Positions 56,113-64,000 of a stretch of 64,000 bases of DNA are shown here, piece after piece. The notes beneath the pieces were generated by a model. The model did no database searches and was not told the DNA's origin. It was given only the letters and a program-made list of their open reading frames with translations. The stretch's first letter is position 1. Every line of letters begins with the position of its first letter. Both the position numbers and the translations under genes were made by a program. The stretch comes from Amorphophallus konjac (lineage: Eukaryota; Streptophyta; Magnoliopsida; Alismatales; Araceae), in contig CM040123.1 in the NCBI GenBank assembly GCA_022559845.1, positions 296,162,642 to 296,226,641 on the forward strand. Direction: 5' to 3'.

Positions 56113-57592
56113 TTTTCTTCTATGCTTCTCTCTGCTGCTCTCTAGCTCTCGTTATATCTCGAGCTGGGTGATCGGCCCTCATTTTATAAGCCTCAGAAGA
56201 TAGGAGCGTGGTCTCCATGATTCCCACCCAAATATCAAGCCAGATCTGATCCAAACTTATCCACGTGTTAGCATCACTGAGCTTTTACTTTCCACATGAC
56301 AAGATCCTCTGTTATACGCTTTACCTCGGATCACGTGCCAATCACTTATCATCATACACGTGACTGTATCAACGATGACTCTGCAAGCGTTCGATAATGC
56401 TGGGCTTAACTGCTTCCTGGGCTTGAATTGTTTAATCCTGGTTCAATTCATAAGTCCCTGTTAACAGATAAAGGTATTTAATCAAACACCTGATAGTCAG
56501 GAAAAACCTGTAATAATGACAATATGCTTCATGATGTATGAGGGTGATTATAATGTAATTGAAGCCATGAAGACAAAGAATTATAGATCATTGATGCTTA
56601 ATGTATGAAACTCATGTGCTCTCATTGACTTGGATGCATAAGCCTTATGAATGCTAGCACTGACTTTACATGCGTGAAGCACTGGGGTAGCACAGACTTA
56701 ATGTGCATATAGGAAAGTATGCACAGACCTTGGCGTGCACATGAGAAATATATGCACAGACCTTGGCGTGCATATGAGACAGATATGCACAGACCCTATA
56801 TGTGCGTGGACTACACAATGTGCTCAGACTTTGTATACCTTCTTCAATCACTTGCACAGCCGTTGTGTACATGAAAACTAAATCATGCACCGACGTTGTT
56901 GCATTTAATACAAACATGCATAGACCTGCTACAGTGTGTGCACAGATGTTATATGGCTATATGCAAGATGTGCACCGACTTGCTACAATGTTTGCACGGA
57001 CTTCATATGCATTAAAGAGTAGCATGCACAGACCTTATAACATGCATGGGGAAAATGTGCACCGACCTAGTTTGCCAAAAGCAAACATGCACGGACCTTA
57101 TTATGTGCAAGCGACAGGAACGTGCACCGACCTTTATATGCGAAATACATGTATACAAAGAATGCACCGACCTTGTGAATGCATTATCTAAGACATGCAC
57201 CGACTTTCGAATATGCTATGGACCACATGCACCGACCTTATCACTGTACTTGCACAGACCTACATCTGCCTAAGGTAAACATGCACCGACTTGTGAATGC
57301 ATTATCTAAGACATGTACCGACTTTCGAGTATGCCATGGACAACATGCAGCGACCTTATCACTGCAATATGTTCGGACCTAATGCATGAACTGTTCTATA
57401 TTAACATACCTGCAGAAGGCTTGATTATCACTGACTAAGTTAATTTCATCAAAATAACCAATGCTACAGGAGGCAATGCAAAGTCAACAGTAAATTCAGT
57501 AAAGTCAACCCAGTAAATAAAACTGTTGTCGATCATTCAAAACACGCTGACTCCTTAACTGAAATCATCATCAAGCCAGAGGAGTCACAACA
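56113..57592 (-). repeat. Copia 5' LTR, second segment
   Basis: It resumes the LTR that stopped at 45638 and is collinear with 32116-33594, including the TGCAC(C/A)GAC array (about 56720-57365). It ends GGAGTCACAACA and is followed by the TSD CCGGC. Confidence 0.92.
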
Positions 57593-57597
57593 CCGGC

Positions 57598-59289
57598 CAT
57601 ATTACGTGACTCTCGGTACAGTAAATAAAGTTAATTACAGCAGTGATTTTCTTGCCCACTCCACGTAGGGAGGTAAAGGGCTATACAAAAATACCGGAAG
57701 CACCGAATTTGGGTTGACAGGCAGCAAGGCGGCGGGTTCCGGGCGGTGGCGGGCAGCGGCTCCTGTCCGGCGAGTTGCTGGTCGGCAGGACAGTGAACAC
57801 AGACATCCAAAGGGACGTCGACCTCTTGGGATCTTCTGAAGGCGGCGGTGCACCGGGACGGTGGCGGAGGGTCCCTGGTTGACCCTCGGGAGCGGTGGTC
57901 GCTGAAGCTATCCCAGTGTATTTTTGCTAGAATTATCCGGTGACCCCTTTTTGCAGGCCTGCCTCGGAGCAGAAATGCACGCTCCCAAGAAAATGGCCGG
58001 CACGACCAGATCCGAAGATGGATCGGGGCGAGGTTAGCGCCGTTGGAAAGAGGACTCAGAGATCTTCAACATACTAGAATGTAAATTCCATCCAATGGCT
58101 GGATTGGAAATGAAAATGACTGTAACACGCTGACTGATGTTGGCTCGGAATACAGAACTGACAGGGCAGAACGGGATCTGCCTGTTCAAGGGGTTTGACC
58201 GAAAATCAAAGGAAGGATTTAGGACTTTTTTATAGTGGAGATGGGGAAAGGAGGTGATCACGCCATAAGTTTTTTGTATTTTTCTAACAATGTTTGAGGG
58301 GGTGGAAAATTCGGCTACCAACAGACTACCTCGCAGATCTGCACACAGGCAGACTGTGGGAGGGGAAAACAAATGACTGGGAGGGGGCCTAAACGGACTC
58401 TGATCTGTATGAAAATTAAACTGGGAATGGTGGACGATGAGAGGAACCTACCCTCAAAACCTCATCACGATCAGACAGTTGGATCTCCCGTACCAACCTT
58501 TTTACCGAGTTGCTATCTAGGAATCTCAAAATTTAGGATAGCAGGGTGGAAGCCGGGTTGTGGTGGCTTGATGGCGGCACGAATGGAGGCGGCGGCAGCG
58601 GTGGTCGATTGTAGCAGATAGAGGAAGAGAAGGAGAGGAAGATCTCTCAGAAATCTTAGGGTTTCAGCCCTAGATTTGGTATAGCATGGAGGAGGAAGAA
58701 GAAGAACAAGAATAAGGGGGAGAGAGGGGGGTGCGCCCAAGGCCAAATTCACATATAATTCATCATTAATTTTGATTAAAATGCAACATTAGAAATTAAA
58801 TACTAAACCCTAGACCTAGACAAATGACCTAGGATGCCCTTGGTCAAGGGGGTATAATGGGGAAATGGGGGACAAGGTGAATTAAAATAATCCCACAAGG
58901 GGACAAAGAGGGGGGCGCCCCTCTCTCCAAGTCAACATAAATGGCTTGGTTAATTTATTCACCTTGGACCATATTAATTCCCCCTTGGACCATAATAAAT
59001 CAAAAATATAAATACATGGTCAATTATTCTCCCATTGACCCAATATTAAAACCTAAAATAATACAAACCAAAATATAACCCAAATACATGCCAAATACAC
59101 ACCAAATACGACCAAATATGTATAAATTATAAATACATCTAAAAATACGTACTAAAGTATCAAGGCTCCGGTGGAGACTCCAGACTGTCCCCCAGCCAAA
59201 AAGTGGTCGGTGTTGACCGAGTCGTGCTGCGTGTCCAGTACCGGTGGCTCGCTGAGTCGAGCCATACTCTGGCTCTGGTGTCCTCACCA
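57598..59289 (-). repeat. Element E 3' LTR, last segment
   Basis: It continues the LTR from 31219. It has the block TTGCCCACTCCACGTAGGGA near 57652. Its end matches the D LTR ends (GGAGACTCCAGACTGTCCCC, GTGTCCTCACCA). It adjoins the PPT of E. Frames such as 58373-58621 have no resemblance. Confidence 0.88.
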
Positions 59290-59480
59290 ATTCTCCTCGG
59301 GTGGGAAAAGCTCGACCCCGTCGAGTAGGGGTTTGGGTCGCTCTGGTATCGATCTAGTAGATTTGGATCTATCCTCTGTAGCTCGTCCCGTGTGATCCAA
59401 GTGTCATCGGATGCGGGCCGTCCCCCCCAACGCACCAAATAGCGTTGGTACACTCCCCCTCGAGTAGTCGTTACCTTCTC
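59290..59480 (-). pseudogene. Element E chromodomain and pol end
   Basis: The frame reads VYQRYLVRWGGRPASDDTWI and TRDELQRIDPNLLDRYQSD, a chromodomain core with the aromatic and acidic positions seen in chromoviruses. It then runs to SFSHPRRI over the PPT and into the LTR. This tail is what A, B and D keep. The codons for RYQSD contain ACCAGAGCGAC, which resembles the PBS and matters for the origin of D. Confidence 0.85.
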
Positions 59481-60155
59481 ATCCAGTATACATTCTATCG
59501 GCCCTCGCTGCTAAGATAACATGACTGGAGGTGGACACTCTAGGGTGGTGTCGCTCACAATGGGTGGAGATGGCTCAAAAGGCTCACTGGGTATCACCGC
59601 TGGGTCCCTATAAGCGACGAGATCCGAGATGTTGAAAGTGGAGCTGATCCCGTACTCCTATGGCAAGTCCACAACATATGCATTTGATCCGACTCACCTC
59701 ACTACCCGAAAGGGACCGACACCGCGAACGTGCAACTTCTTCACGGCTCTCGAGGGAAACCGTTCAGGTCTGACCCTGATCATGATATAATCGCCCTCCT
59801 GAAACTCACGGTGGTGCCTGTGGACATCAGCCAATTCTTTGTATCGTGCATTACTGGACTCAATGTGACGACGCACATGCTCATGCAACTGTCTAATATG
59901 ATCGGCAAAGGACTCGGCTGACTCAGACACACGGGACTAAATGGGAGATGGAACTAGGTCTATGGGCTTCCTAGGTCTACGGCCAGTGACAATCTCAAAG
60001 GGACTCATGCCTGTAAACCTATTGACCGAATCATTGTAGGCAAACTCTGCTAAGGGTAAGACCAAATCCCAATCCCTGACTCGATCTCGGACCAGACACC
60101 TAAGAAGATCCCCCAAACTCTTATTGAAAATCTTAGTATGACCATCGGTCTGGGG
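59481..60155 (-). pseudogene. Element E integrase C-terminal part
   Basis: The frame shows LPLAEFAYNDSVNRFTGMSP, FEIVTGRRPRKPIDLV, SFADHIRQLHEHVRRHIESS and YKELADVHRHHREFQEGDYI, standard for chromovirus integrase tails. A stop lies near 59938, and another (VVR, stop) at 59694 before the chromodomain. A and B part from E close to this region. Confidence 0.85.
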
Positions 60156-60635
60156 GTGCTATGCAGTGGAGAATTTCAATTGGGTGCCCATCATGTGCCA
60201 TAGGGTTTTCCAAAAATAGCTAGTGAAGCGCACATCTCTATCAGACACTATAGTGCGTGGGAGTCCGAACCTAGAGACATAATGTGAAAAGAATAGATGG
60301 GCAACTCTAGAGGCATCCGAAGTTTTGGAGCATGGGATGAATAAAACCATCTTGGAGAACCTGTCTACAACCACAAAGATAGAGTCGTGCCTTCGAAGGG
60401 TGCGGGGTAGTCCCAACACAAAGTCCATGCTAATGTCCTGCCATGGACTATCGGGGACGAGGAGGGGCGTATAGAGGCCGGTATTCTACTTCCTTTGCTT
60501 AGCCATAGCGCAAGTGCGGCACTGGGCCACGATGCGAGCAACATCCCTCTTCAAGCTAGGCCAATAGAATCTATGCTCAACCGTCTCTGTGGTCTTGTTC
60601 CGGCCGAAGTGGTCAGCAAGACCTCCCGCATGCAT
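60156..60635 (-). pseudogene. Element E integrase zinc region and catalytic core
   Basis: The zinc region shows HAGGLADHFG and then CRTCAMAKQRK, a complete HHCC set. The core shows [38 protein letters not shown] and HPQTDGHT. The second acidic residue (SDRD) is present. The expected final E after TDGHT is not seen (KIFNKSL where TEVVNR is usual), so catalysis is probably lost. Stops lie near 60483 and 60160. Confidence 0.85.
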
Positions 60636-61958
60636 CTACCACTTAAGAAAGTCACGAACAGAAGTCTGTGGGATGCATAACTTGTCACCCCGGAATAGGT
60701 GACCCACTTGTAGCACAAACTCGCTATAGTCACGCGAGTGACCGGCCTGAAGGACGGCATAAATCGGACCAAAGTCCGGGCAATCAACATAGGCATAATT
60801 CAGTCTATCTAAGCCTACCACCTCTACACTCATGGTGGTCAACATCATCATCCACTGACTTAGCGCATCGGCTACCTTGTTCTCCGCCCCTGCCTTGTGC
60901 TTGAGCACAAAGGTGTACTCCTGGAGATACTCCACCCAACGACTGTGGCGAGCGTTCAGCTTCTTCTGGGTATGGAGGAATCGTAATGTCTCATGATCAG
61001 AAAAGAGGACAAACTCCTGGTGCAAAAGATAGTGCCTCCAATACCTCAAAGCCTGGACAACTGCGTAAAATTCTTTATCATATGTAGAATAACGTAGTTT
61101 GGCATCATTAAACTTCTCGCTAAAGAATGCAATGGGGTGGGACTCCTGGCTCAACACTCCACCAAAACCCACTCCAGAAGCGTCACATGTGACCTCAAAC
61201 ACCTTAGAAAAATCAGGTAATGCAAGGACATGTGCCTGGGTCATACGCTCCTTAATGTCCTGAAAGGCTGTGGCTGCAGCCTTAGTCCATACGAATGCCA
61301 CCTTCTTTATGCAATCAGTGATCGGGGCGGTGATAGAACTGAAGCCACGAATGAAGCAGCGATAGAACGTCACTAGGCCATGAAAACTCCAGACATCGTG
61401 GAGTGTGCGGGGCTCGGGCCACTCCCTGATGGCCCTAATCTTCTCCGGATCGGCAGAGACTCCATCCCTAGACGTAATGAACCCGAGTAAGGTAATCTGA
61501 TCAGTCATGAAGACACATTTCTTCGGGTTGGCGAATAAGCTCTCTCGCCTCAAAACGACACAGACCTGCCTAAGGTGGTCTAAGTGGTCCTCCCTAGTGC
61601 GGTTGTAGATAAGAATGTCATCAAAGTAGACGACCAAGAAGACCCCTATCATAGGGCGTAAAACCCGGGTCATCAACCGCATGAAAGTACTAGGGGCGTT
61701 GGAAAGCCCGAAGGGCATAGCCAACCACACATAAAGACCATCCCTGGTCTTGAATGCCGTCTTCCACCCATCCCCAGGCCTGATCCGCACCTGGTGATAG
61801 CCACTACGAAGATCTATATTTGAAAAGATAGTGGCTCCCGACATCATGTCTAACAAGTCATCCAATAGAGGAATGGGAAAGCGATACTTCACCGTGATCT
61901 TGTTGATCGCACAGCTATCAACGCACATCCTCCATGCACCATCCTTCTTCGGGGCCAA
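60636..61958 (-). CDS. Element E reverse transcriptase and RNase H, open 440-codon frame
   Basis: This is the longest intact enzyme frame in the window apart from the 505-codon frame at 6077. RT motifs are [57 protein letters not shown] and the catalytic FLVVYFDDILIYN. RNase H motifs are EVTCDASGVGFGGVLSQ, YSTYDKEFYAVVQAL and LFSDHETLRFL, with D, E and D. The YSTYDKEFYA pattern points to a CRM/Reina/Galadriel-type chromovirus and not Tekay. The frame has no true start codon; it is the middle of the polyprotein, with a stop on each side. Confidence 0.9.
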   Translation of the reverse strand: MAPKKDGAWRMCVDSCAINKITVKYRFPIPLLDDLLDMMSGATIFSNIDLRSGYHQVRIRPGDGWKTAFKTRDGLYVWLAMPFGLSNAPSTFMRLMTRVLRPMIGVFLVVYFDDILIYNRTREDHLDHLRQVCVVLRRESLFANPKKCVFMTDQITLLGFITSRDGVSADPEKIRAIREWPEPRTLHDVWSFHGLVTFYRCFIRGFSSITAPITDCIKKVAFVWTKAAATAFQDIKERMTQAHVLALPDFSKVFEVTCDASGVGFGGVLSQESHPIAFFSEKFNDAKLRYSTYDKEFYAVVQALRYWRHYLLHQEFVLFSDHETLRFLHTQKKLNARHSRWVEYLQEYTFVLKHKAGAENKVADALSQWMMMLTTMSVEVVGLDRLNYAYVDCPDFGPIYAVLQAGHSRDYSEFVLQVGHLFRGDKLCIPQTSVRDFLKW

Positions 61959-62266
61959 TAATACGGGAACAGCGCAAGGGCTCTTGCTGTCCCTAAGAGA
62001 TCCCTAACTCATCAACTCCTCGACCTGCCTTTGAAGTTCGGCATCGTCCGTGGGACTCATAATGTAGTGGGGAAGGTTGGGCAAGGATGAGCCCGGGACA
62101 AGGTCAATCTCGTGCTAGATATCCCTCATAGGTGGAAGGCCTTCAGGGAGGTCTTCCGGGAAGACATCGAAAAATTCCCGTAGGATCGTAGCTATCTCTG
62201 GGGGTGCTCATCATCAGACCCAGGAGCGACATCCTCCACTCCTCGGACAACAACGGAAAGGATAGG
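61959..62266 (-). pseudogene. Element E protease-RT linker, broken by LTR C
   Basis: The frame shows the usual run-up to RT (LPPMRDI, stop, [33 protein letters not shown], stop). Two stops are present. Codons upstream are cut off at 62266 by the inverted LTR. The protease active site is not in the window. Confidence 0.8.
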
Positions 62267-64000
62267 TGATGGGAATCGACGTCGAGCACTGACTTTTTAT
62301 TTTGCACTTGAGTCCTTTTATTTGCTTTTATATCCTTGGGAAAGTATATGTGCAATTGTAAGGCTTTATAAGCCAATGTGTCATTCCCTTGGATTGTTTG
62401 GATTTTTGTGCAAAATATCAGTAGGTCCAGCAAGGGGGCCCTCACTCCTTTCCCATTGGTCCACCTAAGTCATAGGGGTCCATGTGGGGCTGGTCAAAGT
62501 CCTAGGTGGGCTTCTAGATGGTTTGACATTCAAAGGGGTTTAAAAGTCCAAGATGCCTTCCTTCCTTTCAAAGGAGTGTCCCCTCCATATGTAATTTATT
62601 TATTTTAGGTTTTTGACCACATGGGAGAAGAAAATGGCCCCTTTCTCATGAAATTCCCAGCCCCCACCCCTTGTCATTATCTATATAAGCCAATGTATAG
62701 TGTTATTAGATATTTAATGAAGAAATTATGTGAAAATTGCTTGAAGCAAGAAGGGTGTGCCCTCTCTCCCCCTCTGGTTCCTTCCTCTTCCTTCAAGATT
62801 TCAAGGTGGAAACCCCTTCTATCTCAGCCCCTCTATCTCTAGATTCATCTCTGGTGCCGCCGCCGCCGTTCGTGCCGCCATCGAGCCGCCGCGAAGCCGC
62901 TTCCGAAGTGCTGTCCAAGGTTCTGTTCTGCAGGATAGAGATTCACTCTAAGATTTTTAACTCCCAACTTCGACATCATCTGGAGTTGATATTTTCAGGG
63001 TTGGTTCCCCACTTGATCCCCAACTTCCAGTAAAATTATCCCATCATTTCACCTTCTTTTTATATTTTTCTATTTTCGCATCTTTCTGTCTTCCTAATCT
63101 GTCCCTTTTCAGATCTATGTAGCATAAGCTTAGTTCTTCCCTCTTTCGACTCCATTTTTGATTTTGGTTTGAATCCCCAAATTTATTGAAAGTTCTGTCC
63201 ACCATCCCCATCCTCCAAAAATTTTCGTCGAATTTCAAAAGTCCTCTACCTATTTTTAGAAATTATGTCTTTCCCCCAACTTCAGTTCTGTTTCTGCTGT
63301 CCAGATCCGACCCCAAGTCATTATAAAATCCCCAAAAAATTGAAACGTCCACCAAAACTTTCATAAGATATATCCCCGTTTTCCTCACTTCGGCCTCTAC
63401 AACTTTCACGAAGGGCTCAAAAGTTGAATCGAAGGTCTACATTGTGGTCAATGCCAACACTCAAGAAAACATAGTTCTGTCCTGAGATTTCAGGTCCTGT
63501 CCTACAGCAGCTTGTAAAATCAGTCAAGGTCAGATCTGATAAATTCAAAATTATTTATCTGGCCCTAGATAGAAGTATTTTGAAATAGCTTTCCAACGAT
63601 ATCTCTTGTGCGTCGATCCGACGTCGGGAGTGATCGCAGCAGAAGATCTCGTCGGGTCGCGCGCTATAAAACAGCAACTTCAGATCCGTGGGCAACACAG
63701 TCAACAAGTGAGACCGGAGCCGACTCGCCTCCCACGAGGTGAACCATCATACCGCCGTCCTAGGGAGCGCCTCTCCAGGAGCCAACGTCACCGCGGTACC
63801 ACTCTGGGCCCACTCGGACCTGCCGATGAGCACGTGGGCCCTAAGTTCGTGAATACGCGTGCCGCTAAAGCTACACCAAAATGCTGCCCGTCAACCCAAG
63901 TTTGGTCCCCCCGGGCCCCATTTGTAGCCCGTTACCTCCCTGCGTGGAGTGGGCAGTAGAAATCATTTCTGTAATTATTGTAATAATTGTTTAACCGGGA
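62267..64000 (+). mobile_element. LTR C: A/B-family LTR in plus orientation, cut by window edge
   Basis: It starts TGATGGGAATCGACGTCGAG, the LTR start of A and B but on the plus strand, and continues collinear with them. A TATA box CTATATAAGC lies at 62681-62690. The conserved block CCTCCCTGCGTGGAGTGGGC lies at 63939-63958. About 0.3 kb of the LTR is missing at the right edge. The left flank is ATAGG, the expected TSD. Whether it is a solo LTR or a full element cannot be seen. Confidence 0.85.
62681..62690 (+). promoter_or_regulatory. TATA box of LTR C
   Basis: CTATATAAGC matches the minus-strand boxes of the B LTRs. It would drive transcription rightward toward the window edge. Confidence 0.7.

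Larger units (their letters stand above)
31220..57592 (-). mobile_element. Sirevirus-like Ty1/copia element, TSD CCGGC
   Basis: The 3' LTR is 31220-33594 and the 5' LTR spans 44736-57592 around an insertion; the two are about 2375 and 2378 bp. The termini are TGTTGAG and CTTAACA (CTTAATA on the left copy). CCGGC occurs at 31215-31219 and 57593-57597. Gag, a coiled-coil region, protease, the RT C-terminal part and RNase H are present, but integrase is lost. Elements D and a copia solo LTR are nested inside. Without them the element is about 10.6 kb. Confidence 0.9.
26914..62266 (-). mobile_element. Element E: outer autonomous-type chromovirus, heavily interrupted
   Basis: The 3' LTR runs from TGATGCGGGAC at 26914 to CCTCACCA at 59289 and is split by two insertions; its own length is about 2140 bp. 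The interior from 59290 carries the pol tail, chromodomain, integrase, RNase H and RT in order, on the minus strand. It is broken at 62266 by an inverted LTR. The 5' part lies outside the window. The left flank is TGATT, the expected TSD. It is the only element of its superfamily here that encodes enzymes. Confidence 0.85.

Overview
This is plant nuclear DNA made almost entirely of nested LTR retrotransposons. I infer a flowering plant with a large, repeat-rich genome; species and clade cannot be fixed from the window. The evidence is: Ty3/gypsy chromovirus and Ty1/copia (Sirevirus-like) polyproteins; primer binding sites matching the 3' end of initiator tRNA-Met; 5-bp target duplications; and one small GT-AG spliced gene remnant. 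I found no intact host gene, rRNA, tRNA or CRISPR. Bases 1-13095: the 3' end of a copia LTR (1-557) appears to interrupt the 3' LTR of a decayed minus-strand Tekay-like element (558-6118). That element sits inside the gag of a second, plus-strand Tekay-like element (6119-13095), which has a 3.2-kb 3' LTR. Bases 13096-20589: a minus-strand Tat-lineage gag remnant, interrupted by the plus-strand element and by non-autonomous element A (13197-19101). Bases 20590-26913: low-copy-looking or old DNA with a LTR-like promoter region, low-complexity GC-rich DNA, a minisatellite, a two-exon GRF zinc-finger gene remnant (24882-25406) and an unidentified coding tail. Bases 26914-64000: a five-level nest. 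Outer chromovirus E (minus) has its 3' LTR split over 26914-59289 and its pol at 59290-62266. That LTR holds a 3.85-kb solo LTR (27353-31205, TSD GAAGA) and a Sirevirus-like copia element (31220-57592, TSD CCGGC). The copia gag holds element D (38939-44261, TSD CATTT), which is two 2.6-kb LTRs separated by only 66 bp. The copia 5' LTR holds another copia solo LTR (45639-56112, TSD TTTTC). This in turn holds non-autonomous element B (46668-54622, TSD ATATA), which carries a further copia LTR fragment (50882-52613). E pol is broken by an inverted LTR of the A/B family that runs off the window (62267-64000). How the parts relate: A, B, C, D and E form one superfamily. Their LTRs share the same termini, a conserved CTCC/GGAG block and two hairpins, and the elements share PBS and PPT. 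E encodes RT, RNase H, integrase and a chromodomain. A and B keep parts of gag plus the pol tail, and D keeps only PBS, about 40 bp of pol tail and PPT. A, B and D would therefore depend on an E-like helper. The most unusual items are the coding-free D element with a visible microhomology explanation, the dyad-motif arrays inside several unrelated LTRs, and a 74-bp retroposed insert that is present in only one LTR of D.
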